A DNA stretch of 41,169 bases from Virgisporangium aurantiacum (GTDB lineage Bacteria > Actinomycetota > Actinomycetes > Mycobacteriales > Micromonosporaceae). The notes under the pieces were generated by a model. It was not told where the DNA came from. It ran no database searches and saw nothing but the letters and a program-made list of their open reading frames with translations. This document shows, piece by piece, positions 23,495 through 30,263 of this stretch (position 1 is the stretch's first letter; every line of letters begins with the position of its first letter). The translations under genes and the position numbers were made by a program. The stretch is from assembly GCF_016863635.1 (NCBI RefSeq), contig NZ_BOPG01000093.1, positions 1 to 41,169 of the forward strand. The letters run 5' to 3'.

Positions 23495-24058
23495 TCAAGC
23501 GGGCCGTGCCTTCTCGATCCCCTTGATGCTCCCGAGTAGATCCGCCATCCACGGCTCGGCCGGAACCGCACCGGGCCCGATCACCTGCAGCGCGTCGAGC
23601 ACCGACAGCAACATGCCCATCGCCATGAACTCGCGCGCCTCGTCGGTCGAGACGCCGGTGATCTCGCGGACCGCCGTGTAGATGCGGCCGAAGCACCCGC
23701 GCACCACCGGCCCGATCACCGGGTCGGACCCGGCGGTGAACCCGTGCAGCAGCACGGTGACCAGCTCGCGCTCGGCCAGGATCTCGTCGTACGCCTGCCC
23801 GAGGCTCTCCAGGTCGGGCCGCACCGCGCCGGCGGCCCGGAACTCCTGCTCGATGCGGGCCGACGCGTGCTCGACGGTCGCGATGAACAACGCCTGCTTG
23901 GTACCGAAAAGCCGGATCACGTACGGCTGGGAGACGCCGGCCAGCCGGGCCACCTGGTCGGTGGTGGTGCCGGCGTACCCGCCGACGCTGAACGCCGTGA
24001 CGGCCGCCGCAATCAGCTGCTCGGAGCGCTCTTCGGCGGTAAGGCGGGTCCTCGACAT
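23495..24058 (-). CDS. TetR-family regulator of the divergent DHA2 exporter
   Basis: 187 residues. The N-terminal HTH is EQLIAAAVTAFSVGGYAGTTTDQVARLAGVSQPYVIRLFGTKQALF broken by the normal turn; the C-terminal half is the variable ligand/dimer domain (AYDEILAERELVTVLLHGF). TetR proteins repress until a ligand binds. Here the target is the divergent drug-type exporter, which suggests sensing of an exported compound. Two copies of a 16-bp palindrome lie in the shared spacer; one overlaps its own TAACAT -10 element, which sits 6 nt before the ATG (leaderless pattern). So it probably represses itself as well. Confidence 0.92.
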   Translation of the reverse strand: MSRTRLTAEERSEQLIAAAVTAFSVGGYAGTTTDQVARLAGVSQPYVIRLFGTKQALFIATVEHASARIEQEFRAAGAVRPDLESLGQAYDEILAERELVTVLLHGFTAGSDPVIGPVVRGCFGRIYTAVREITGVSTDEAREFMAMGMLLSVLDALQVIGPGAVPAEPWMADLLGSIKGIEKARPA

Positions 24059-24066
24059 GTTGACAT

Positions 24067-24118
24067 GTTATCAGTCAATAACTACATTCACCGAAGAGCT
24101 TAGTTATCAGTGGATAAC
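24067..24118. promoter_or_regulatory. Two TetR operator copies
   Basis: GTTATCAGTCAATAAC (24067-24082) and GTTATCAGTGGATAAC (24103-24118) differ at two bases. Their centres are 36 bp apart. The second is a perfect 6-bp inverted repeat around AGTG. The first covers the tetR -10 element; the second precedes the exporter ribosome site. Confidence 0.8.
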
Positions 24119-24135
24119 CACAAGAGGTGATGATC

Positions 24136-25554
24136 ATGTCAACGCTCACCATGGACCGGCCGGGCCAACACGAAGAGCACAAGAGGCGGAGAAACATCGG
24201 CTGGATCCTGGCCGCGGTCGGGATCCCGGTCTTCATGGTCACGCTCGACAACCTGGTCGTGACCACGGCGCTGCCGGTGATCCGGACGTCGCTGGGCGCG
24301 TCGATCACCGACCTGCAGTGGTTCGTCAACGCCTACACGCTGCCGTTCGCCGCCTTCCTGCTCACCGCCGCCGCGCTCGGCGACCGGATCGGCCGGCGGC
24401 GCATGTTCATCGCCGGCATCGCGGTCTTCACGCTGGCGTCGGCCGCAGCGGCCATCGCCGTCGAGCCGTGGCAGCTGATCGCGGCCCGCTCGGTGCAGGG
24501 CCTCGCCGGTGCGGCCGTCGCGCCGTTGTCGTTGACGCTGCTGGCACAGGCAGTCCCCGACCGGATGCGCAGCGCGGCCGTCGGGATCTGGGGCGGCATC
24601 AGCGGACTCGGTGTCGCGGTCGGCCCGGTCGTCGGCGGTGCGGTCGTCGAGGGTCTCGACTGGTCCTGGATCTTCTGGCTGAATGTGCCCGTCGGGGTGC
24701 TCGCGGTCGTCCTCGCCGCCACCGTCCTGCCCGAGTCGCGCGGCGGCGCGGTGCGCCTCGACCCGCTCGGCCTGGTGCTGTCGGCCGCCGGAATGCTGCT
24801 GCTCGTCTGGGGTGTCATCGACGGACCCGACCACGGCTGGACCTCCACCCGCGTGCTGAGCATGCTCACCGGCGGTGCCGTGCTGATCGCCGCGTTCATC
24901 GCCTGGCAGTGGCGGGCCAAGGCGCCGATGCTGCCGCTGCGCCTGTTCCGGTCGCGGGGCTTCAGCCTGGTGAACGTCGTGACCCTGACGTTCTCGGCCG
25001 GCGCGTTCGGCTCGGTGTTCCTCCTGGCCCAGTTCTTCCAGGTGGTGCAGGGGCTCAGCCCGCTGGACGCGGGGATCCGCACGCTGCCGTGGACGATGGC
25101 CCCGATGGTGGTGGCTCCCCTGGCCGGCATCTTCGCCGACCGGCTCGGCCTGCGGAACCTGATCGTGGCCGGGCAGATCTCGCTCGCCGCCGGCGTCTTC
25201 TGGATCGCCGCCGCCACGACCACCACCGTCGACTACTCCGACCTGGTGATCGCGTTCGTGCTCGCCGGCATCGGAATGGGCCTGACCTTCGCACCGATCA
25301 GCACGATGGCGCTGGCCAGCACCGAGGAGAACCTCCGCGGCGTGGCCTCGGGCGCCAACAACACCATCCGGGAACTCGGCGTGGCGGTGGGCGTCGCGGT
25401 GCTGGCCTCGGTGTTCAGCTCCAACGGCGGCTACGCGAGCCGCGAGTCGTTCGTCGACGGCATCGTCCCCGCGGTCATGGTCGGCGCCGCGATCATCGCG
25501 GTCGGCGCCGTGATCGCCGCCTTCCTACCGGGACGCAAGGCCGCCGGTAGCTGA
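24136..25554 (+). CDS. MFS drug exporter, DHA2 (14-TMS, EmrB/QacA) family
   Basis: 472 residues. Fourteen hydrophobic segments are readable. Family motifs are LDNLVVTTALPVIRTSLG in helix 1 (motif D1), GDRIGRRRMFIAGIAVF (motif A) after helix 2, and the motif C region GISGLGVAVGPVVGGAVVE in helix 5. DHA2 pumps exchange protons for hydrophobic drugs, dyes or self-made metabolites. It is controlled by the divergent TetR gene, so inducible export is likely. The ATG at 24136 was chosen because AAGAGG lies 8 nt upstream; GTG 24127 and ATG 24130 are in frame but overlap or abut that site. Its 3' end overlaps the convergent TetR gene by 30 bp. Confidence 0.93.
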   Translation: MSTLTMDRPGQHEEHKRRRNIGWILAAVGIPVFMVTLDNLVVTTALPVIRTSLGASITDLQWFVNAYTLPFAAFLLTAAALGDRIGRRRMFIAGIAVFTLASAAAAIAVEPWQLIAARSVQGLAGAAVAPLSLTLLAQAVPDRMRSAAVGIWGGISGLGVAVGPVVGGAVVEGLDWSWIFWLNVPVGVLAVVLAATVLPESRGGAVRLDPLGLVLSAAGMLLLVWGVIDGPDHGWTSTRVLSMLTGGAVLIAAFIAWQWRAKAPMLPLRLFRSRGFSLVNVVTLTFSAGAFGSVFLLAQFFQVVQGLSPLDAGIRTLPWTMAPMVVAPLAGIFADRLGLRNLIVAGQISLAAGVFWIAAATTTTVDYSDLVIAFVLAGIGMGLTFAPISTMALASTEENLRGVASGANNTIRELGVAVGVAVLASVFSSNGGYASRESFVDGIVPAVMVGAAIIAVGAVIAAFLPGRKAAGS

Positions 25555-26163
25555 GCTCGGAAACGAGCCCGACCGGGCCGCCGCCACCGCCGCTGCTGCA
25601 GCGCGGTCGGCGGCGGCTTCGTCGACGGGATCGCCCGAGACGAGCACGCGGTAGTAGAGCGGCGCCGACACCGCCCGGATGACCTCGTGCGCGTCGGTGT
25701 CCGCCGGAAGCTCACCCCGCTCGATGGCCTGCCGCACGCACGGCACCCACTCCTCGATGCGGACCCGGTAGAAGGAGTGCAGCGCCGCCGCCGTGTGCGG
25801 ATCGCAGGTCGCGGCCGCGATCACCGCTTTGAAGAGCGCACCCTGGCGGGGATCGGTGAGCGTGCGCTGCACCAGCCGGGCGTTGGCGCGCAGGTCGCCG
25901 TCGAGCGTGCCGGTCTCGGTGCGGGGCAGCGACTGTTCGGCCATGTCGGCCAGCAGGTCGGCGACGAGGTTGGCCACCGTTCCCCACCGCCGGTACACGG
26001 TGGTCTTGCCGACCCCGGCACGGCGGGCCAGGTCGGCCAGGTCGAGCCGGCCGAAACCTTCGGTAGCCAGCACGTCGCCGGCGGCGCGCAGCACGTCGGC
26101 CCGCACGCGGGCGGTCCGGCCACCGGGGCGCACAGTGCCGACCACAGGTGTGGGCTCCGCCAT
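25525..26163 (-). CDS. TetR-family regulator of the divergent aldo/keto reductase
   Basis: 212 residues. The HTH is RADVLRAAGDVLATEGFGRLDLADLARRAGVGKTTVYRRWGTVANLV read across its turn, a type with the highly conserved GKTTVYRRW. The C-terminal domain (DLRANARLVQRTLTDPRQGALFKAVIAAATCDPHTAAAL) matches the TetR C-terminal family common with oxidoreductases in actinomycetes. The ATG has GGAG 7 nt upstream. A 32-bp operator lies in the 68-nt spacer to the reductase. The ligand is unknown. Its C-terminal tail is Ala-rich and runs into the convergent exporter gene. Confidence 0.92.
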   Translation of the reverse strand: MAEPTPVVGTVRPGGRTARVRADVLRAAGDVLATEGFGRLDLADLARRAGVGKTTVYRRWGTVANLVADLLADMAEQSLPRTETGTLDGDLRANARLVQRTLTDPRQGALFKAVIAAATCDPHTAAALHSFYRVRIEEWVPCVRQAIERGELPADTDAHEVIRAVSAPLYYRVLVSGDPVDEAAADRAAAAAVAAARSGSFPSSATGGLASR

Positions 26164-26175
26164 ATCGGTACTCCA

Positions 26176-26207
26176 GTTCCGTTAAGTAGGGTGGAACTTA
26201 ACGGAAC
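26176..26207. promoter_or_regulatory. TetR operator between TetR and aldo/keto reductase genes
   Basis: GTTCCGTTAAGT (26176-26187), 8 nt, ACTTAACGGAAC (26196-26207): perfect 12-bp arms. TACCTT at 26213-26218, just downstream, is a possible -10 for the reductase. Confidence 0.8.
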
Positions 26208-26231
26208 CAGAGTACCTTTAGAGGAGAGAAA

Positions 26232-27278
26232 ATGGAGTACAGGCGGCTGGGCGCGTCCGGGCTGAGCGTCCCGGCACTGAGTTTCGGGGCCGGCACCTTC
26301 GGCGGCCACGGCCCGTTGTTCGGGGCCTGGGGCAGCACCGACGTGCAGGACGCGCGACGGCTGATCGACATCTGCCTCGACGCGGGCATCACGCTCTTCG
26401 ACACCGCCGACGTCTACTCCGACGGCGCGTCCGAGGAGGTGCTCGGCGCGGCGATCAAGGGCCGGCGCGACCGCGTGCTCCTGTCGACCAAGACCGGCCT
26501 GCCCACCGGCGACGGCCCAGGCGACGCCGGCACCTCCCGGGCCCGGCTCATCACGGCGGCCGACGCCGCGCTCCGGCGTCTCGGCACCGACCACATCGAC
26601 CTGTTCCAACTGCACGCCTTCGACGCCGGGACGCCGATCGAGGAGACCCTCCAGACGCTCGACCATCTGGTGCGGGCGGGCAAGGTCCGCTACATCGGCG
26701 TATCGAACTTCGCTGGCTGGCAACTGATGAAGTCGCTCGCGATCGCCGAGCGCCACGGCTACCCGCGCTACGTCGCCCACCAGGTCTACTACTCGCTCGT
26801 CGGTCGCGACTACGAGTGGGACCTGCTTCCGCTCGCGCAGGATCAGGGCGTTGGTGCGCTCGTCTGGAGCCCGCTCGGCTGGGGTCGCCTCACCGGCCGC
26901 ATCCGCCGCGGCCAGCCGTTGCCCGCCGGCAGCCGGCTGCACCGGACCGCCGAGTTCGGCCCGCCGGTCGACGACGAGCGGCTCTTCGACATCGTCGACG
27001 TCCTCGACGGAATCGCCGCGGAAACCGGCCGGTCGGTCCCGCAGATCGCGCTCAACTGGCTGCTGCACCGCCCGACGGTCGCGTCGGTCATCGTCGGCGC
27101 CCGCGATGAGCGGCAGCTCCGCGAGAACCTCGGCGCCATCGGGTGGTCGCTCTCTTCGGAACAACAAAAGCTATTGGACGCCGTGAGCACGCGAACCGCG
27201 CCCTACCCGCATTTCCCGTACTACCGCCAGGAGGGCTTCGCCCGCCTCAATCCCCCGCTGTGCTGGTCGAACGGCTAG
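26232..27278 (+). CDS. Aldo/keto reductase
   Basis: 348 residues. The (beta/alpha)8 AKR tetrad is complete: Asp57 in LFDTADVYSDG, Tyr62, Lys87 in LSTKTGL, and His128 in FQLHAFD. IGVSNFAGWQL and the C-terminal VIVGARDERQLRENL (NADPH 2'-phosphate contact) are typical. The family reduces aldehydes or ketones with NADPH; its closest look is to the broad actinomycete AKR group, and no substrate can be named. GAGGAGAG precedes the ATG by 4-11 nt. It is controlled by the divergent TetR gene. The last 4 bases (CTAG) are shared with the convergent DapB-like gene. Confidence 0.93.
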   Translation: MEYRRLGASGLSVPALSFGAGTFGGHGPLFGAWGSTDVQDARRLIDICLDAGITLFDTADVYSDGASEEVLGAAIKGRRDRVLLSTKTGLPTGDGPGDAGTSRARLITAADAALRRLGTDHIDLFQLHAFDAGTPIEETLQTLDHLVRAGKVRYIGVSNFAGWQLMKSLAIAERHGYPRYVAHQVYYSLVGRDYEWDLLPLAQDQGVGALVWSPLGWGRLTGRIRRGQPLPAGSRLHRTAEFGPPVDDERLFDIVDVLDGIAAETGRSVPQIALNWLLHRPTVASVIVGARDERQLRENLGAIGWSLSSEQQKLLDAVSTRTAPYPHFPYYRQEGFARLNPPLCWSNG

Positions 27279-28078
27279 GACTCGTCGAACAGCAGTGAGT
27301 CGATGCCCCGGCGCACGCCGACGGCCTCGCCCACCCGGCGGATCGCGAGCAGGGTGCCGGCCACGTACGGGTCGGCCGACGGGCCGGGGTCGTGCCGCAT
27401 GATCACGCGCTCGCCGACACCGGCGAAGACGACCTCGGTGGACACGACGAAGCCGGGCAGCCGAACCGAGTGGACCCGCGACCCGGCGACGTCGGCGCCG
27501 CGGGCCTCGACCGGGCCGTGCAGGTCGGCGAGCGGCACCGCGCCGCCCGGTTGCCGCACCTGGCCGAGGGTCTCGGCGAGTTCGCGCGCGGTGCCGCTGG
27601 GCACGTCGCCCTTTGCGGCGCTCGCGTAGTCGATGATCTCCCAGTGCGCCACGTGCCGGGCGGCCAGCGCGGCGGCCCGCCGCAGCACCGCCGCACCGAC
27701 CGAGAAGTTGCCCGCCGCGAGCACGCCCACGCCGTGCTCGCGGGCGTGCTTGTCGATCTCGGCGTAGTCGTCGGCGGTGAGGCCGCTGGTGCCGATCACC
27801 ACGTGCTTGCCGGCCGCGACCGCCGCCCACACGTTGTCGCGCACCACGCCGGCCTTGGTGAAGTCGACGACGACGTCGACCGCCGCCGCGTCGAGGGCCG
27901 CCGGCACGGTGGCGTACACCGAGCCGTCGACGTCGAGGCCGGTGACCTCGGCCAGGCTGCGACCGGCCGCGGAGCGGGAGACACCCGACGTGAGCGCAAG
28001 GTCGGTGGCGGCACCGATGGCCGGGACGATTGCGGCGGCCGTCCATCCGGTGACGCCGGCGAAGCACACGTTCAACAC
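27275..28078 (-). CDS. DapB-like oxidoreductase lacking the catalytic histidine pair
   Basis: 267 residues with the dihydrodipicolinate reductase plan: N-terminal Rossmann motif (FAGVTGWTAAAIVPAI), VDFTKAG, VIGTSGLT, AAGNFSVGAAVL, and the core KGDVPSGTA at 156-164. In true DapB this core is preceded by E-x-HH-x-x-K, with the His pair as acid catalyst. Here the residues before Lys156 are DYASAA, so no His is present. The N-terminal GxxGxxG is also altered. It is therefore more likely a paralogue with another substrate than the lysine-pathway enzyme. The GTG start at 28078 has TAGTGT 7 nt upstream (leaderless pattern), with a PafBC-like element before that. A bona fide dapB is expected elsewhere in the genome. 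Confidence 0.82.
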   Translation of the reverse strand: MLNVCFAGVTGWTAAAIVPAIGAATDLALTSGVSRSAAGRSLAEVTGLDVDGSVYATVPAALDAAAVDVVVDFTKAGVVRDNVWAAVAAGKHVVIGTSGLTADDYAEIDKHAREHGVGVLAAGNFSVGAAVLRRAAALAARHVAHWEIIDYASAAKGDVPSGTARELAETLGQVRQPGGAVPLADLHGPVEARGADVAGSRVHSVRLPGFVVSTEVVFAGVGERVIMRHDPGPSADPYVAGTLLAIRRVGEAVGVRRGIDSLLFDES

Positions 28079-28085
28079 GCCGCCG

Positions 28086-28109
28086 ACACTAGCCGTTCGC
28101 TACGACAGT
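28086..28109 (-). promoter_or_regulatory. DapB-like gene promoter with CTGTCGTAG-N8-TAGTGT
   Basis: Read on the minus strand, CTGTCGTAG (complement of 28101-28109), 8 nt, TAGTGT (complement of 28086-28091), then 7 nt to the GTG. The layout equals that of both UDG-ART/macrodomain promoters and matches 6 of 9 positions of the mycobacterial TTGTCRGTG-N8-TANNNT element. Confidence 0.5.
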
Positions 28110-28645
28110 TTGCCGACGACGTCGTAGCGGGCCATGACGAACGCGCGGTTCTGCGCCGTCTCGCGCAACGTCAGGTCGAGGCGGCGCGGCAGCAGCGGCG
28201 CGCCCGCGCCCAGGGTCACCGGCGCGTAGTTGACGAGCACCTCGTCGAGCAGTCCCGCGTCGGCGAACTGGCCGGCCAGGTCGCCGCCGCCGACGACCCA
28301 GATGTCCTTGCCCTGCGCGGCCGCGACCGCCTCCGCGTGCACGGCCTTGACGTCGGCCCGGGTGAACCGAATGTCGGCACCGTCGATGCCCTTCAGGTCG
28401 CGGTGGGTGAACACCCACGACGGCTGGGAGTAGAACCACGCCTCGCCCTTGTCGACGTGGTGCCGGACGATCCACTCGTACGTCGACGCGCCCATGATGA
28501 TCGCGCCGACCGTGGCGAAGAACTCGTCGTAGTTCATCGGCCCTTCCTTGTCGATGTCCTGCTTCAGCAGCCACGCGAGGGAGTGGTGCTCGTCGGCGAT
28601 GAATCCGTCGAGGGTGCTGGCGGTGTAGTACGTCGTCTTCGTCAC
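28100..28645 (-). CDS. RibD C-terminal/dihydrofolate-reductase-like protein
   Basis: 181 residues. YYTASTLDGFIADEHHSLAWL is the start of the RibD-C/DHFR fold, AIIMGASTYEWI is the NADPH-binding region (MGxxTxE), IWVVGGGDLAGQFADAGLLDEVLVNYAPVTLGAGAPLLP is the GGG motif plus exit strand, split here by its turn. These actinomycete proteins are annotated as dihydrofolate reductases, but most have no shown folate activity, so the substrate is open. The start is GTG at 28645; it overlaps the stop of the upstream HTH-DinB gene (GTGA), so the two are translationally coupled. Longer frames upstream of the GTG are not coding. Confidence 0.87.
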   Translation of the reverse strand: MTKTTYYTASTLDGFIADEHHSLAWLLKQDIDKEGPMNYDEFFATVGAIIMGASTYEWIVRHHVDKGEAWFYSQPSWVFTHRDLKGIDGADIRFTRADVKAVHAEAVAAAQGKDIWVVGGGDLAGQFADAGLLDEVLVNYAPVTLGAGAPLLPRRLDLTLRETAQNRAFVMARYDVVGKLS

Positions 28646-29565
28646 GCGAGATCGTCTCCTGTCGTTTCTTCGTTCCGGTGCCGGCGCAGCCACATGATCG
28701 GATCGCCCGCGCCGATGGTGTGACCGGCGGCGCGCAGCATGTGCCGCACGAGTTGGCGGCGGTGCGCCGAGTACGTCAGCACGTGCGCGACGACGCTGCT
28801 CATCACGAAACTCTCCGGTGGGTCGCACAACGCGTCGATCAGCCGGTCGTTCCACGCGCCGCGCGCGTCGAGGTCGCGCACCATCGCGAGCCACGAGGCG
28901 GCGACGGCGTCGTGCCGGTCGAGGAGCTCGGAGCCGGGAAAGCGTTGCGGCGTATCGCGTCCCTCGATCGACGCGAGCCAGATCTCCTTCGCCCACACCA
29001 GGTTGGCGAGCACGTCGTCGATGGTCTCCTCCCCGCCGTCCCATGGCAGTACCACCGCACCGGGCAACCGGACCGCGCGCAGCTCGGCGTCGGTCAGACC
29101 TTTCGCGTATTCGAGCAGTGCGCGCGTGTCGTCGAGGTCGTGCCGGACCATCTGTTCGGTGAGCGGGTTCGTCGTGTGTTCGGTCGAGTCGACCCACAAC
29201 GAGATCGGCGGATGGAAATGGATGCCGTTGGGCGCCGGCAACCAGTGCCGCGCGGCGGGTCGGCTCGGGGGGTGACCGAACGCGCGCGAGTACGCCCGCG
29301 AGAACCCCTCGACCGAGTCGTATCCGGCCGCCCACGCCGCGTCGGCGACCGACGACCCGTGCCGCAACTGCCACGCGGCCCGCTCCAGCAGCACCCGCCG
29401 GCGCATCGCGACGGGCGGCTCGTGGGTCTGGCGCGACAGCAGCCGGCTGAAGTGGAACGGGGACACGAACGCGTCGCCCGCCATGTCTTCCAGCGTTCGG
29501 GACTCGCCGTCGGCGAGCACCGCGTCGAGCAGTTCCCGGAGCCGGTCACGACCCACATCGACCAT
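28642..29565 (-). CDS. AraC-type HTH fused to DinB-like domain
   Basis: 307 residues. Residues 1-105 are an AraC-type double HTH (LEDMAGDAFVSPFHFSRLLSRQTHEPPVAMRRRVLLERAAWQL, then VADAAWAAGYDSVEGFSRAYSRAFGHPP, each read across turns). Residues 140-290 resemble a DinB four-helix domain (MVRHDLDDTRALLEYAKGL; SVVAHVLTYSAHRRQLVRHML), where the His residues at the two ends could bind metal. DinB-fold proteins include thiol-dependent transferases using mycothiol or bacillithiol. A regulator with a DinB sensor or enzyme part is the best reading. It is coupled to the RibD-like reductase by a GTGA overlap. An 18-bp palindrome lies 15 nt upstream of the start. Confidence 0.85.
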   Translation of the reverse strand: MVDVGRDRLRELLDAVLADGESRTLEDMAGDAFVSPFHFSRLLSRQTHEPPVAMRRRVLLERAAWQLRHGSSVADAAWAAGYDSVEGFSRAYSRAFGHPPSRPAARHWLPAPNGIHFHPPISLWVDSTEHTTNPLTEQMVRHDLDDTRALLEYAKGLTDAELRAVRLPGAVVLPWDGGEETIDDVLANLVWAKEIWLASIEGRDTPQRFPGSELLDRHDAVAASWLAMVRDLDARGAWNDRLIDALCDPPESFVMSSVVAHVLTYSAHRRQLVRHMLRAAGHTIGAGDPIMWLRRHRNEETTGDDLA

Positions 29566-29580
29566 GGTTCGAGTATCGGC

Positions 29581-29598
29581 GTCCGGACCGGTCCGGAC
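29581..29598. promoter_or_regulatory. Perfect 18-bp palindrome in divergent spacer
   Basis: GTCCGGACCGGTCCGGAC is fully self-complementary and also a tandem of GTCCGGACC. It lies between the HTH-DinB gene (starts 29565, minus) and the transglycosylase gene (starts 29640, plus), so it is a candidate operator for the HTH protein. Confidence 0.55.
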
Positions 29599-29639
29599 CC
29601 GACCGTTCTTGCTCAGGTGCCCCGGCTAGTGTGTTCGGG

Positions 29640-30263
29640 GTGATCCGGCTGGTGCACTGGCACCGAACCCTGGGCGTGCTCCTCCTCGTGGGAGCCGTCG
29701 CCGGTGGGGTGGCGGTCACCGCCGACGGTCCCGCCGAGCGGGCCGGCGCCGACACCCCGGCCGGAACCGTCGATGCCGCCGATCTCGCCCGCCAGGACCA
29801 GGAACGCGCCGATTCCGAACGCGCCGCCCGCGACACCGCCCAGCGCAAGGCCGACGAGGCCGCCGTCGCCGCGGCCGAGCAGGCGAAGAAGGTGGCGAGC
29901 CCGAGCCAGTCGAAGAAGCCCGGTGCGACCGCGCCGCCGGCGCCCGAGTCCTGCAACGTCTACAGCGGCAACCGGAAGACCGGCTGCGCGATGGTGCTGG
30001 CCAAGGGCTGGGATCTCGCGCAGATGGGCTGCCTCGACAAGCTGTGGACCAAGGAAAGCGGCTGGAACGAGAAGGCCCGCAACAAGAGTTCCGGCGCGCT
30101 GGGCATCCCGCAGGCCTACCCCGGAAGCAAGATGTCCTCGGCGGGCCCCGACTGGGAGACGAACCCGGTCACCCAGATCAAGTGGGGGCTCGGCTACATC
30201 GCCCAGAAGTACAACACGCCGTGCAGGGCGTGGGCGACGTCGCAGTCCACCGGCTCCTACTGA
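29640..30263 (+). CDS. Secreted lytic-transglycosylase-like protein
   Basis: 207 residues. A signal anchor (about 11-28, LGVLLLVGAVAGGVAVTA) is followed by an Ala/Glu/Arg-rich coiled coil (45-85) and a Pro/Ser/Lys linker. The C-terminal domain resembles a small SLT/goose-lysozyme-like fold: KLWTKESGWNEKARNKSSGALGIPQAYPGSKM in pieces, with Glu139 as catalytic acid, and PVTQIKWGLGYIAQKYNTPCRAW. Four Cys (105, 116, 131 and 195) may pair outside the cell. The role is peptidoglycan cleavage during growth or division. The start GTG 29640 has TAGTGT 7 nt upstream (leaderless); GTG 29631 is an in-frame alternative. Its end overlaps the convergent flavoprotein gene by 7 bp. Confidence 0.86.
   Translation: MIRLVHWHRTLGVLLLVGAVAGGVAVTADGPAERAGADTPAGTVDAADLARQDQERADSERAARDTAQRKADEAAVAAAEQAKKVASPSQSKKPGATAPPAPESCNVYSGNRKTGCAMVLAKGWDLAQMGCLDKLWTKESGWNEKARNKSSGALGIPQAYPGSKMSSAGPDWETNPVTQIKWGLGYIAQKYNTPCRAWATSQSTGSY

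Noticed and set aside
25821..27167. Minus-strand open frame of about 450 codons across the TetR/aldo-keto reductase region
   Set aside because: It crosses the operator and lies opposite the reductase, with no family patterns; it is a shadow frame.
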